This document shows, in pieces, positions 8,246 to 17,985 of a stretch of DNA of 64,000 nucleotides. Below the pieces are notes generated by a model, which made no database searches, was not told the DNA's origin, and was given only the letters and a program-made list of their open reading frames with translations. Every line of letters starts with the position of its first letter. Position 1 is the first letter of the stretch. The stretch is taken from positions 436,786-500,785 of the forward strand of contig NZ_RCDI01000002.1 in NCBI RefSeq assembly GCF_003675875.1, given 5' to 3'. Source of the stretch: Halostella limicola (lineage in GTDB: Archaea > Halobacteriota > Halobacteria > Halobacteriales > Natronoarchaeaceae). The translations under genes were made by a program, and so were the position numbers.

Positions 8246-11200
8246 TCACGCCCCGGCGTCGTCCGCGGCCGGCAGCGTGAAGGTGAACGTCGCCCCCTCG
8301 CCGGGTTCGGACGACACCCGGATCTCGCCGCCGTGGCGCTCGACGATCCGCTCGCACAGCGCGAGGCCGATCCCGGTTCCGCCGTGCTCGTCGGGCGCGT
8401 GGAGGCTCTCGAACACCTCGAAGACCGCGTCCGCGTCGTCCGGATCGATGCCGATCCCCTCGTCGCTGACCGAGACGGTCCAGCGCCCGCCGGTCCGCTC
8501 GGCCGCGACGCGGACCCGCGGCGGCTCGTCGCCGCTGTACTCGATCGCGTTGTCAAGCAGGTTCTGGAACAGCTGACGCAACTGCCCCTCGTCGCCCTCG
8601 ACGCGGGGGAGGTCCCCGACGGTGATGTCGGCGCCGCTCTCCACGATCTTCACCTGCAGGTCGCTGCGAACGTCCGCGAGGACGTCGTCCAGGTCGACCG
8701 GCTCGAAGGAGTCCCCGCGCGTGTCGACCCGCGAGTACTTCAGCAGCCCCTGGATCATGTTCCGCATCCGGTTGGCGCCGTCGACCGCGAACTCCAGGAA
8801 CTCGCGGCCGTCCTCGTCGAGTTCGTCGGCGTACCGGTCCTCGATCAGCTGGAGGTAACTGGAGACCATCCGCAGCGGTTCCTGCAGGTCGTGAGAGGCC
8901 GCGTAGGCGAACTGTTCGAGGCGCTCGTTGGACTCCTCCAGCTTGCGCTGGTACTCCTTGCGCTCGGTGATGTCGATGAGGGTGACGACCGCGCGGCTCA
9001 CCTCGCCGTCGGCGTCGCGGACCGGCATGCCGTGGTTCAGGACCGTGCGGCGCTCCCCGTCGAACCCCTCGATCTCGATCACGTCCGGGTCGGTCACCTC
9101 TTCGCCCTGCAGCGCCCGGGCGAGCGCCCACTCCTCGGGCTCGACCGGCTCACCGGTGTCCACCCACCAGCCGTCGTACTGGTCGTACTCGGCGACGGAG
9201 TCGGACTCAACGATTTCGCCGCCCCAGATCTCCTTTGCGGCCTCGTTCCACTCGACGATGCGGCCGTCGGACTCGGCGACGAAGACGGCGACAGGGAGCA
9301 GGTCGATGAGCGCCCGGAGCTGGTTCTTGCTCTCCTGCAGCGCCTGCTCGCGCAGTTTGCGCTCGGTCACGTCGCGGTCCGAGACGACGATCGACACCAC
9401 CTCACCGTCGTCGTTCGTCACCGGTCTGAAGAACCCTTCGAGGGTGTAGCGCTCCCCGTCCGGCCGGGTGAGGTCGGCCTGGAAGTCGACGTACTCGCCC
9501 TCCGCCGCCCGCTCGGTCCACTCCCTGACGTCGGCCGCCACGTCGTCGCCCTCGCCCCACCACGGCGTCTCCCAGAACGGTTCGCCGGTGACGTCGGCGA
9601 GATCCGCGTCGATGTACTCCATCGCCGTCCGGTTGATGTCGAGCACCGTCCCGTCGGGTTCGAGCAGGCCGACGAGGATGTTCGGGTCCTCGAAGATCGC
9701 CTCGAAGCGCCGCTCCGTCCGCTTCAGCTTCCGCTGGCGCTCCTTGCGCTCGGTGATGTCCTGTACGGTCCCGTCGAAGTACACCTCGCCGTCCTCCTCG
9801 ACCCTGATCGCGGTCACCGAGATCCAGATCGTCTCCCCGTCGAGCGTCTCCTGTTTCAGCTCGTGGCCCTCGACGATCCCCTCGCGCTCCAGCGTCCGGC
9901 TGAATTCGGCGCGTTGATCGGGGTCGGGGTAGAGATCGCTGACGTCGTGTTCCAGCAGATCCTCCACGGAGTCTGCGTCGAAGATCGACGCCAGCGTGGC
10001 GTTCGCCGCGACGAACTCCCCGTCCGGCCCGGGCGTGTTGCGGTAGACGCCCACCGGCAGGTTCTCGACGATCCGCTCGTACCGTTCGAGCTCGCGCTCG
10101 CGCTCCTTCCGGTCCGAGATGTCGCGGACGACGCCGACGCGCTGTTCGTTACCGTCGGCCGTCGAGAGCATCGCGAACGTCGCTTCTGCCGGGAGCCGGT
10201 CGCCCGACGCCGTCTTCATCTCCGCTTCGACCACGGGGTTGTCCTCCTCGCCGTCGAGCATCGACGCCTCCGTCCGTCGCGCCTCCTCGACGACCTCCTC
10301 GTCGACGACGAGCGAGGCGTGCTCGCCGAGCAGCTCCTCGGGCTCGTAGCCGAGCATCTCCGCGTACGCCTCGTTGACCATCGTGAACCGCCCCGCGTCG
10401 TCTTTCACGTAGATGCCGTCGTTGATCGTCTCGACGATGGTCTCGTACCGTCGCAGCTCCCGCTCGCGCTCCTTGCGCTCGGTGACGTCGACCAGATAGC
10501 CGAGGTAGTGGTCGACGCCGCCGGCCTCGTCGCGGACGATCTTCGTCGTGTCTTTCACCCACCGCACGTCGCCGCCCTTCGTCCTGACGCGGTACGGCTC
10601 GTGACTGAACCGCTCGGTCGTCCCGTCGGTGTTCTCCTCGACCTCCCGGGCGACCCGGTCTATCTCCTCGTCGAGGAGCAGGTCGGTGTACGGCACGTCC
10701 CCGGACTCGAGCTCCTCTGGTGCGTAGCCGAGCACGTCCTCGACGTTCCGGGAGACGTACTCGACCGGCCAGCCCTCCTCGTCCCTCCACCTGAAGACGA
10801 TCGTCGGGCCGGCCGCGAACATGTCGCGCTCCTCGGCCAGCTGCTGTTGGGCCCGCTTGCGCTCGGTCACGTCCCGGAGGTACACCGACAGCCCCGTCTC
10901 GGAGGGGTACGCACGGACCTCGAACCACCCGTCGAGCGGCTCGGGGACGTACTCCTCGAACGACACCGTCTCCTGCTCGCGGACGGCGCGCTCGAACCGG
11001 TCCTCGAACGGCCGGACGACGGCGTCCGGAAACGCGTCGCGGACGTGTTCGCCCACGAGCGTCCGCTCCTCCCGCCCGATCAGTTCTCGGGCACGCTCGT
11101 TGAGGTGCGTGAACCGCCACTCGTCGTCCAGCGCCACGAACGCGTCCGAGATGCGGCCGTAGATCTCCTCCGGGTCGCTGCGCTCCCGACGGGTTCGGAC

Positions 11201-11710
11201 GGCAGACGCGAGGAGGCCCGCGACGTTCTCGACGAACGCCGCGTCGTGGTCGGTGAACAGCTGCTGCTCCGTCGCGTGGACGCTCAGGACGCCCCAGGGG
11301 TCCCCCTCCGACCCGACGGCGGCGGCGATGCCGCTGACCGCGTCCTGCCCGGCGAGGAGCTCGGAGCGGGAGAACCGCTCCTCCGACCGGAGATCCGCCG
11401 CGACGACCGCCTCCCGAGCGGTCAGGGCCCACCCCGCCATCGAGCCCCGGTCGACGGGCACCGTTGCGCTCCGGACGAGTTCCGCCGGCCAACCGACCCC
11501 CGCCCGCAGCACCGCCTCGTCGGCGTCCGGACGCAGATCCAGCACCGCAGCGTACTCGGCGTTCAGCGCGTCGGCGACGCGCGCCGCCGCGTCGTGCAGC
11601 AGCTCGTCGATATCGGCCGACTCCAGTGCCCGCTGACCGAGTTCCGCGACGACCTCCTGCTGTCGGATCCAGGCGTTTCGCTCCACGTCGCTCGTCGAGG
11701 GGGGTCCCAT
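8246..11710 (-). CDS. GAF plus six-PAS sensor histidine kinase
   Basis: A 1154-residue soluble histidine kinase. Order: GAF domain (about 15-165), six successive PAS domains, several with the characteristic ITERKER linker that ends a PAC motif, HisKA with phosphoacceptor His940 (AYAASHDLQEP), and HATPase with QNLLDNAIEYS, DEGIGI and GTGIGLAL. No transmembrane region or receiver domain. Start is the ATG at 11708-11710 (MGPPSTSDVERN); the frame is open 42 codons further, but that stretch has cysteine/aromatic-rich non-coding character. The catalytic module is paralogous to that of the kinase at 707-3724. Ligands of the PAS domains are not predictable. Confidence 0.9.
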   Translation of the reverse strand: MGPPSTSDVERNAWIRQQEVVAELGQRALESADIDELLHDAAARVADALNAEYAAVLDLRPDADEAVLRAGVGWPAELVRSATVPVDRGSMAGWALTAREAVVAADLRSEERFSRSELLAGQDAVSGIAAAVGSEGDPWGVLSVHATEQQLFTDHDAAFVENVAGLLASAVRTRRERSDPEEIYGRISDAFVALDDEWRFTHLNERARELIGREERTLVGEHVRDAFPDAVVRPFEDRFERAVREQETVSFEEYVPEPLDGWFEVRAYPSETGLSVYLRDVTERKRAQQQLAEERDMFAAGPTIVFRWRDEEGWPVEYVSRNVEDVLGYAPEELESGDVPYTDLLLDEEIDRVAREVEENTDGTTERFSHEPYRVRTKGGDVRWVKDTTKIVRDEAGGVDHYLGYLVDVTERKERERELRRYETIVETINDGIYVKDDAGRFTMVNEAYAEMLGYEPEELLGEHASLVVDEEVVEEARRTEASMLDGEEDNPVVEAEMKTASGDRLPAEATFAMLSTADGNEQRVGVVRDISDRKERERELERYERIVENLPVGVYRNTPGPDGEFVAANATLASIFDADSVEDLLEHDVSDLYPDPDQRAEFSRTLEREGIVEGHELKQETLDGETIWISVTAIRVEEDGEVYFDGTVQDITERKERQRKLKRTERRFEAIFEDPNILVGLLEPDGTVLDINRTAMEYIDADLADVTGEPFWETPWWGEGDDVAADVREWTERAAEGEYVDFQADLTRPDGERYTLEGFFRPVTNDDGEVVSIVVSDRDVTERKLREQALQESKNQLRALIDLLPVAVFVAESDGRIVEWNEAAKEIWGGEIVESDSVAEYDQYDGWWVDTGEPVEPEEWALARALQGEEVTDPDVIEIEGFDGERRTVLNHGMPVRDADGEVSRAVVTLIDITERKEYQRKLEESNERLEQFAYAASHDLQEPLRMVSSYLQLIEDRYADELDEDGREFLEFAVDGANRMRNMIQGLLKYSRVDTRGDSFEPVDLDDVLADVRSDLQVKIVESGADITVGDLPRVEGDEGQLRQLFQNLLDNAIEYSGDEPPRVRVAAERTGGRWTVSVSDEGIGIDPDDADAVFEVFESLHAPDEHGGTGIGLALCERIVERHGGEIRVSSEPGEGATFTFTLPAADDAGA

Positions 11711-11868
11711 GCTACTCTTACTAGCCGAAGTCGTACAATAAAAATACACGGTGAATGAGGGCGTTTGCGCTCGGATCTCAAAGAGCAAGCAGTCGGCAAC
11801 GGTGAGTCGAGAGCACTCACGGCGGTGCCGACCCAATATTTACGCTCGTATAGCGTCTGTATATTCGG

Positions 11869-12159
11869 ATGTCAACGACTACCTCTCACTCGGACCGATC
11901 GTTCGGTTACACGTCCATCGTGGCCGTGCTCCTCGGACTCCTGATCGTCGGATACGGCCTTACGCTGCTTTCTGAGACGGCGCTCGGCGGGGGCTGGATC
12001 GCCGCGACCGGGCTCTCCGTCGCGCTAAGGGGCCTCTTCAGCACCGTCTGGGCCGGCCGGCGCTTCGGCCTCTCGGACGCCGACCGGCGTACCCTGACGC
12101 TGTCGTCCGTCGGCCTCGCGACGGTACTTTCCGTCGCGTTCGTCGTGATCATCCTGTAG
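11869..12159 (+). CDS. Small three-helix membrane protein
   Basis: A 96-residue hydrophobic protein with three likely membrane helices: SIVAVLLGLLIVGYGLTLL, GWIAATGLSVALRGLFS and LSSVGLATVLSVAFVVIIL, separated by charged turns (GRRFGLSDADRR). It is divergent from the large kinase, with 158 bp between starts. A TATA-like AATATTTA lies at 11833-11840, about 29 bp before the ATG, so the transcript may be nearly leaderless. Family not recognised. Confidence 0.6.
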   Translation: MSTTTSHSDRSFGYTSIVAVLLGLLIVGYGLTLLSETALGGGWIAATGLSVALRGLFSTVWAGRRFGLSDADRRTLTLSSVGLATVLSVAFVVIIL

Positions 12160-12437
12160 CGCGGCGGCCTTCGGAAACGACGGCCCGACTCGCGCTAGCC
12201 GGTCGCGGCGAATGCTGCCCCGAGAGGGACGGTCGGCCGTCGGGAGCGTCGCTTGCGACCGTACCGGTATCGGTGCCATACCGCACCTCGCCCGCGACTG
12301 CAGAGAGAACAGAATCCCGCTGAGGCACTACCGAAGCGCGGTCGTCGCAAATCTGTTACTGTAGCATTCTACCGAAATACGAGCTAAAATCTCCGCCCGG
12401 AGCCAGTAGGTACTCTTTTTGTATTGTAGCATTAGAT
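12160..12437. other. Intergenic region before the response regulator
   Basis: No gene is seen in these 278 bases. The second half is relatively AT-rich and contains a nine-base direct repeat TGTAGCATT (12360-12368 and 12425-12433) flanking a T-tract (CTCTTTTTGTATT). The T-tract region could serve as promoter of the receiver gene. Nothing else is supported. Confidence 0.4.
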
Positions 12438-12854
12438 GTGAGCAAGATGGGGAAACGATCCGCGACGAACGCCGATATTCTCCTGGTCGAGGACAACCCC
12501 GGTGACGTTCGACTGATCCAAGAGGCGCTTGGAGAGACGCCGCACAACCTGCATATCACGAGAGACGGCAAGGAAGCGCTCGATTTCCTCCACCAGCGGA
12601 ACGGGTTTACCGACGTCCCCTACCCCGATATCGCCCTTCTCGACCTGAACCTGCCGAGAGTAGACGGCATCGAGGTCCTCGAGGCGATCCGCAGCGACCC
12701 CGATCTGGATCGTGTTCGAGTTATCGTCCTCACCAGCGCGCAGCGGAAGGACACCGATATCGACCCCGACGCGATCGGCGAGGACGATTTCGTCACCAAA
12801 CCCGCCGACCCGGACGAGTTCATGACTCTCGTACGTTCGCGAGTCGCGGACTGA
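12438..12854 (+). CDS. Stand-alone response regulator (Rcp1-like receiver)
   Basis: A 138-residue single receiver domain. Conserved residues: acidic pair in LLVEDNPGD, phosphoacceptor Asp69 in LLDLNLPRVDG, Thr/Ser in VLTSAQ, and Lys in VTKPADP. The long alpha-beta insert (HQRNGFTDVPYPD) is characteristic of the Rcp1-type regulators that pair with phytochrome or multi-PAS kinases. No output domain, so it acts by protein-protein contact or phosphotransfer. Start could be the GTG at 12438 or the ATG at 12447; both leave the domain intact. The two orphan kinases in this window are candidate partners (inference). Confidence 0.9.
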   Translation: MSKMGKRSATNADILLVEDNPGDVRLIQEALGETPHNLHITRDGKEALDFLHQRNGFTDVPYPDIALLDLNLPRVDGIEVLEAIRSDPDLDRVRVIVLTSAQRKDTDIDPDAIGEDDFVTKPADPDEFMTLVRSRVAD

Positions 12855-13106
12855 CGGGTGACTCCGTGCCGGGGGAGCGAGGAAAGGCTCGCATCGCTTC
12901 CTTCGGATAGAAGTAAAACGGCGAGTAGAAGCACTCGAATCGGATCTGATCGACGTTTCCGCTCGATATTCCTTCCGTCTCATCCATGCAGGGTACCCGG
13001 TCGTTACGGCCGTTCAGATGCCCACCCTCGAAATTGTCCGATTTCTGGCTACCGACGCGGGATCCGGAGATCAGTTTTATCATTCCGTATTATTTATTCC
13101 ACTATC

Positions 13107-14261
13107 ATGTCAGATACGGGAATGGAAATTCAGGACCTCTGGATCGAACGCGTATCGAACCGGCTCGGCTTCGATCACGCGTCGCAGACGCTCTTCGGAG
13201 GTCAACAGTTCGGTCCCTATCTCTTCATTGTGACCGTCGTCTGTCTCCATCTCCCGGTTCTGTCCGTAGCGGGATGGTTGCGAACCGGCACCCTGTCGAT
13301 CGCCGTAAATCCTGGCGAGATATTCCAGCTGGTCGCGTGGCCCGCTGTCGTCTGGATCCTCCTCCGGACTAAATCGAAGTACGCCGCCGTCGTGAACGAC
13401 CTCCCGGAGGCCGTCGACGAAGACGTCCGAGACCTCGAAACGGAGGGACCGATCGGCTCTCGGTTGCTCGCCGTTCTCGGTGTCCCGCGTGAACCGACCG
13501 AGAAAACGAATGCCGGACTCGAACGGATCGCACCGCAGCGAGTGATGGGTTCGGTTCTTTTCGTCGGCCTCCTGTTGTACGCCACTCAGTTGCTGCTACA
13601 TCCGTCGACCCTGGTCGGGCCGGTGGCCGAGCTAACGGGTCCCGTCGTCGCGACGATCAGGTTCTATATCGTTATCCCGTTCGTGCTCTACCCCATCGGG
13701 GCCGAGTTTCTCACGGTCGTTATCGGAGTGCTCATCCTCCTGCCGTTCAAGATCCGTCGCGCGCAACTGATCGATTTCTCCGACCCGCACGGGTTCGCCG
13801 GCCTGTCTCCCGCGGGAGACCTGTTCAAGAGCGTCGCGGTCTCGTACTTCGTCTTGCTCACCGTGTTCACGACGTTTCAAACGGTCGCCGTCGGCGCGAG
13901 CCCTACCGACCTGGTCTCCTCGACTCTCCTTTCGACCGGGTTGGCGGCGGGTCTCGTGTTCTTCTTCGCCCCGATGTTCTGGATCAAGTCCTTCGTCGCG
14001 GCCGCCAAGGAAGCGAAGATAGACGCGTTAGCCAAACGGTCCAGAGAGGTGGGGCCCACTGACGACCTCTTCCCGTACGCCGAACCCGAGTCGAGCGACG
14101 ACGCCAGCCAGCACACGTACAACCACATCCGAATGCAGAGGGTCGATGCGACGAACGAGTTCCCGCTGAACACGGCCATGCTGCAGGAGGTCCTCTTCGC
14201 GCTTGTGCTTCCGTACCTCACGTCTCTTGCGTTCGACTTCGTACTGAGCAGTATGGGGTAG
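13107..14261 (+). CDS. Multi-spanning membrane protein of unknown function
   Basis: A 384-residue protein with roughly seven or eight membrane helices, for example FIVTVVCLHLPVLSVAGWL, IFQLVAWPAVVWILLR, MGSVLFVGLLLYATQLLL and VSYFVLLTVFTTFQTVAV. A cytoplasmic loop at about 90-150 is charged (VNDLPEAVDEDVRDLETEG). The C-terminal region has a soluble segment with a possible histidine pair (SQHTYNHIRMQR) before a final hydrophobic helix. Start is the ATG at 13107, where an AT-rich promoter (TTTTATCATTCCG and TATTATTTATTCC) lies just upstream; open frame before it is not protein-like. GC content is visibly lower than that of neighbours, which hints at recent acquisition. No family recognised. Confidence 0.7.
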   Translation: MSDTGMEIQDLWIERVSNRLGFDHASQTLFGGQQFGPYLFIVTVVCLHLPVLSVAGWLRTGTLSIAVNPGEIFQLVAWPAVVWILLRTKSKYAAVVNDLPEAVDEDVRDLETEGPIGSRLLAVLGVPREPTEKTNAGLERIAPQRVMGSVLFVGLLLYATQLLLHPSTLVGPVAELTGPVVATIRFYIVIPFVLYPIGAEFLTVVIGVLILLPFKIRRAQLIDFSDPHGFAGLSPAGDLFKSVAVSYFVLLTVFTTFQTVAVGASPTDLVSSTLLSTGLAAGLVFFFAPMFWIKSFVAAAKEAKIDALAKRSREVGPTDDLFPYAEPESSDDASQHTYNHIRMQRVDATNEFPLNTAMLQEVLFALVLPYLTSLAFDFVLSSMG

Positions 14262-14434
14262 CCTCCGTTCCCGGGACCGACAACGCGCGTTGCTACCGGG
14301 ACCGCGCCGAAAAACGGGGACAGCTGAGAAGACGATTCCTCCGCGAATCCGAACGGAGGATGGCCCCCGCCAGTCAAAAAGACGTCCCGTATTCCGGGGC
14401 GTAGAACTTTGGAGTATTACGCCCACGTTCCGCT

Positions 14435-15745
14435 ATGAGCGGAGCGAAACGGCCGCCGACCCCGGACGGTGTGCCGCTGCTCGGAAACGGGTTGGCGTTT
14501 TCGCGGGACCCGTTCGGCTCGGTCGCGGCGTGGGCCGACGAGGGCGACGTGGTCCACCTGCGGTTTCCCGGACGTTCGCTGTACATGGTGACCGGGCCGG
14601 ACCTCGTCGAGCAGGTGTTGGTAGAACAGCAGGGGAAGTTCACCATCGGCCGAGAGCAGCGGGAGACGTTCGACGGCTTCGAGGACGACGCGGTCACCGC
14701 GTCGACGGGCGACCGGTGGAAGCGCCTCCGGCGGGCGTTGCAGCCGGCGTTCACCTGGGAGGGTATCCAGAAGTACGGGACTCGGATGTCCCGACGCACC
14801 GCCGACCACGTCGCACGCTGGGAGAGCGGCGACCAGCTCGACTTATTAGAGGAGATGCGGCTGTTGACGCTTCGCATCCTCGGCGATACGCTCCTCGGGG
14901 TCGACATCGAGGGCGACGAGGCAGTGGTGCTAGACGCCGCGGACGCGCTCGTCGACCGAGCTGATCCCCGCCGGTTCGGGCAGCTCCTGCCCGGGTGGGT
15001 GCCCACACCGACGGAACGTCGGTTCGACCGGGCGGTGGGGCGACTCGACGAGTACGTCACCAGCGTACTGGCCGACCGTTCGCCCGGCAGCGGGGACGTC
15101 GAATCGGTCCTGCTCGCCGCACACGAGCGCGGCGACCTCTCGACGGCGGAGGTACGCGACAACGCGACGGCGCTGCTGCTGGCGGGACACGACTCCTCGG
15201 CGGTGACGCTGACGTACGCGTGGTACGAGCTGAGTCGCCACGCCAGCGTTCGCGAACCGGTGGCCGCGGAGTGCGAGTCGGTCGTCGGAAACGGGCTCCC
15301 CGGCGCCGAGGACTTCGACGCGCTGCGGAAGACGCGAAACGTCGTCAGGGAAACGCTTCGACTGTATCCCCCGGCGTGGGCGGTGAACCGCGAAGCGACC
15401 GAGACGGTCGTGCTCGGCGAGTACGAAATCCCCGCGGGCGCCCAGGTGATGCTCCCGCAGTGGGCGGTCCATCGCGACGACCGCTTCTGGGAGGACCCGG
15501 AGGCGTTCGATCCGTCGCGGTGGGCGCGCGACGCCGAGAGACCGGAGTACGCCTACTTTCCGTTCAGCGGCGGCCCGCGCCACTGCGTCGGGATGCGGTT
15601 CGCCCGCCTCGAACTAGTCTTAGCGCTGGCGACGATGATCACTCGCGTCGACCTCGACGTCTCTGTCACCGAACCGCTGACGTTCTCGCCCTCGCTCTCG
15701 CTGCGACCGGAGACCGACGTCGAGGCGGTCGTTCGCCGGCCCTGA
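14435..15745 (+). CDS. Cytochrome P450
   Basis: A 436-residue soluble P450 monooxygenase. The heme-binding loop is FSGGPRHCVGMRF with ligand Cys384. The I-helix oxygen-activation motif is AGHDSS, with aspartate in place of the usual glutamate. The K-helix ETLR and the PERF-region sequence FDPSRW are also present. No membrane anchor. The haloarchaeal P450s of this type (CYP174-like) have no certain substrate; terpenoid or carotenoid-derived molecules are possible (inference). No ferredoxin gene is adjacent; the membrane ferredoxin at 21506-22090 could serve but nothing ties them. Convergent with the TRAM protein, 10 bp between stops. Confidence 0.95.
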   Translation: MSGAKRPPTPDGVPLLGNGLAFSRDPFGSVAAWADEGDVVHLRFPGRSLYMVTGPDLVEQVLVEQQGKFTIGREQRETFDGFEDDAVTASTGDRWKRLRRALQPAFTWEGIQKYGTRMSRRTADHVARWESGDQLDLLEEMRLLTLRILGDTLLGVDIEGDEAVVLDAADALVDRADPRRFGQLLPGWVPTPTERRFDRAVGRLDEYVTSVLADRSPGSGDVESVLLAAHERGDLSTAEVRDNATALLLAGHDSSAVTLTYAWYELSRHASVREPVAAECESVVGNGLPGAEDFDALRKTRNVVRETLRLYPPAWAVNREATETVVLGEYEIPAGAQVMLPQWAVHRDDRFWEDPEAFDPSRWARDAERPEYAYFPFSGGPRHCVGMRFARLELVLALATMITRVDLDVSVTEPLTFSPSLSLRPETDVEAVVRRP

Positions 15746-15755
15746 TCGGTTCTCC

Positions 15756-16205
15756 CTAGTCGTAGTACTCCCCGCGCTCGACGACCTCTCCGAACGCGAC
15801 GGTCTCCGCGACGTCCGTGATCTCGATCGTGACGCGTTCCCGGAGCTCGGTGTCGGGGACGATGATGACGTAGCCCTGGTCGACGCGGGCGATCCCGTCG
15901 CCTTGCTCGCCGATGTCTTCGATCTCGACCGTGCGCTGTTCGCCCTCCGTAACGGGGGGAGTGGATCCCGACGACTTGCGGTCCGGGGCGGGGGACGTCG
16001 CGGACGCCTCGGTGCGCTGCTCTCGGGCCGGCGACGACCGGTCCTGACCCGCGGACGCCGCGGCCAGCAACGCGACGCGGTAGGCCCCGTTCTCGTCCAC
16101 GTCGCCGACGTCGATCTCGCGTTTCGGCACCTCGATCACGTACGAATCTCGCGTCTCCTCGATCTCCGCGCTGAACAGGCAGAGAATATCGTTCGAAATT
16201 TCCAT
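15756..16205 (-). CDS. TRAM-domain protein
   Basis: A 149-residue protein starting at ATG 16203-16205 (MEISNDILCLFSAEI). The C-terminal 60 residues (RTVEIEDIGEQGDGIARVDQ, then YVIIVPDT and VTIEITDVAETVAFGEVV) form a TRAM domain, a small OB-like RNA-binding barrel typical of archaeal translation- and RNA-associated proteins. The N-terminal segment (about 1-45) is a short beta-rich region, YVIEVPKREIDVGDVDENGAYRVALL, and the middle is a disordered Ser/Pro linker. Haloarchaeal chromosomes carry several such TRAM proteins, proposed as RNA chaperones. Confidence 0.88.
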   Translation of the reverse strand: MEISNDILCLFSAEIEETRDSYVIEVPKREIDVGDVDENGAYRVALLAAASAGQDRSSPAREQRTEASATSPAPDRKSSGSTPPVTEGEQRTVEIEDIGEQGDGIARVDQGYVIIVPDTELRERVTIEITDVAETVAFGEVVERGEYYD

Positions 16206-16369
16206 TGGTTTGCTCGTTCTCACAGAAACGGGTGAACGTTACGATGAATCTATCGATACGCGTAGCTTCCGAACGCGCACGCCGCAGTCGTCGCCGTCTC
16301 GAAACCGGCGGCCGACAGTTCCGCGCGGATCGATTCCGTTAAGGCACCGGCGGCAGAAGCGGAAGGCGT

Positions 16370-16444
16370 GGGCGGATAGCCTAGCTCGGACAAGGCATTG
16401 GCTTCCGGAGCCAAAGATCGCGGGTTCGAATCCCGTTCCGCCCG
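16370..16444 (+). tRNA. tRNA-Arg (anticodon CCG)
   Basis: A complete cloverleaf is readable. Acceptor GGGCGGA (16370-16376) pairs with TCCGCCC (16437-16443), discriminator G at 16444. The D arm is GCC...GGC, the anticodon stem is TTGGC/GCCAA around loop TTCCGGA (anticodon CCG, reading CGG arginine codons), and the T arm is GCGGG-TTCGAAT-CCCGT. No intron is present and the CCA is not encoded. It is flanked by the TRAM gene and the MATE gene. Confidence 0.95.
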
Positions 16445-16536
16445 CTACCGCGTCGCTTCGACTCGTTTCGATCCCTTGACCGCTACTCCCCGAGAGAGAT
16501 ATCGGCGTGCGCCTCGGCCGGCCTCGCCTCCTCGAC

Positions 16537-17985
16537 CTACTCCTCCGCGGCCGCGCCGACCGCGGTCGCTCCGTCCCCGCCGTCGCTGTCCGCCTCCTCG
16601 TCGATCACTCGCTCCTTCCACGTCCCGCGGGTGAACCACAGGCCCGCGGTGATAGCACCGATCACGTTGCCCAGCGCCATGCCGACCCAGACGCCGGTCG
16701 CGCCCCAGCCGGCGACGAACGCGAGGTAGTACACCGTCGGCACGCGGCCGATCCAGAGGGTGATAAGCGAGAACGCGAGCGCGGTCTTGGTGTTGCCGGC
16801 GCCGCGGTACGCGCCGAGCAGGACCTGCGTGATCCCGATGAAGGCGAACTCGACGGCCCGGATCCGGAGGTACTCGCTCCCGAGGCGGACCGTCTCGGCG
16901 GCCCCCTCGGTCCCCGCGCCGATGAACACGCCGACGATCGGTTCGGGAAAGAGCGCGGCGACGACCGCGACGACGACCATCACGCCGGCGGCCGTCTTCG
17001 CCGCCAGCCACACCGCGGACTCGGCGCGGCCCTCCTGCTCGGCGCCGAGGTTCTGGCCGACCATGGTGTTCGTCGCCCGACCCAGCCCCATCGCGGGCAG
17101 GAAGACGAGCGAGACGAGGCGGTTGCCGAGGCCGTAGGCGGCGACGACCGGCGGCGCGAAGGTGACGACCATCGCGGTGAGCGTGATCATCGCCAGCGCG
17201 CTGGTCGACTGCTCGAGCGCGCTCGGCGTGCCGATGCGGACGATCTCCCAGACCGTTTCGAGTTCCGGCACCAGATCGCTCACGCTCACGTCGGGACCCG
17301 CCGTCGTCCCGAAGAGGACGTAGATCCCGAGCACCGAGGCGACGCCGCGGGAGAAGATGGTCGCAAGCGCCGCGCCCTTGATGCCCATGGGAGCGAACGG
17401 TCCCCAGCCGAAGATGAGGACGGGGTCGAGCACGACGTTCAGCGCGACGGACACGACCATCACGCGCATCGGGGTCTTCGTGTCGCCGTACCCCCGCATC
17501 AGCGCGGAGAAGACGAAGAAGCCGAAGAGGAAGGGGAGCCCGAGAAACAGGATCTCCATGTAGTCGGCCGCCAGCGGGACGACGCGTACGGTCGTCTCGG
17601 CCTGGCTGGGCAGCAGGCCCAGCAGGTCCCGCGTCAGCAGGTAGCCGACGGCGCTCAGGACGACAGCGAGCAGGGTGACGAACGAGAGCGTCTGGCCCGC
17701 GACGGTGCCGGCGGACCTGTCGCTCTCCGCGCCGGTGTACTGGGCGACGAGGATGCTCCCCGCGGTCGTGAAGCCGCCGGCGACGGAGATGAGGAGGAAG
17801 ATGAGCGGAAAGGCGAGGCTCATCGCGCCGACGGCGTCGGCCGAGAGCTGGCCGAGCCAGAACGTGTCGGCGACGTTGTAGGCCACCTGCAGGAGCTGTA
17901 TCACCACGATGGGCCAGGCGAGCCGGAACATCGGCCGGGCCAGGCTCCCTTGGGTGATCGACTCCTCGTGCGCGTCCGCGTTCAC
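16537..17985 (-). CDS. MATE family multidrug/Na+ antiporter
   Basis: A 482-residue membrane protein with twelve predicted helices in two related halves. The first half opens RLAWPIVVIQLLQVAYNVADTF and the second half is entered near RIGTPSALEQSTSALAMITL, as in NorM/DinF MATE exporters. GQNLGAEQEGRAE and VAQYTGAESDR are the paired family motifs after helices 2 and 8. It would expel cationic compounds in exchange for Na+ or H+. The C-terminus ends in an acidic tail. The gene is convergent with tRNA-Arg. Substrate is not predictable. Confidence 0.93.
   Translation of the reverse strand: MNADAHEESITQGSLARPMFRLAWPIVVIQLLQVAYNVADTFWLGQLSADAVGAMSLAFPLIFLLISVAGGFTTAGSILVAQYTGAESDRSAGTVAGQTLSFVTLLAVVLSAVGYLLTRDLLGLLPSQAETTVRVVPLAADYMEILFLGLPFLFGFFVFSALMRGYGDTKTPMRVMVVSVALNVVLDPVLIFGWGPFAPMGIKGAALATIFSRGVASVLGIYVLFGTTAGPDVSVSDLVPELETVWEIVRIGTPSALEQSTSALAMITLTAMVVTFAPPVVAAYGLGNRLVSLVFLPAMGLGRATNTMVGQNLGAEQEGRAESAVWLAAKTAAGVMVVVAVVAALFPEPIVGVFIGAGTEGAAETVRLGSEYLRIRAVEFAFIGITQVLLGAYRGAGNTKTALAFSLITLWIGRVPTVYYLAFVAGWGATGVWVGMALGNVIGAITAGLWFTRGTWKERVIDEEADSDGGDGATAVGAAAEE

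Noticed and set aside
8162..11758. Very long open frame opposite the second kinase
   Set aside because: Antisense frame kept open by high GC third positions; its product is valine/arginine-rich with no family pattern, whereas the opposite strand encodes clear GAF, PAS and kinase motifs.
16370..16444. tRNA-associated integration (attachment site duplication)
   Set aside because: No second copy of the tRNA 3' end and no integrase gene lie within the window.
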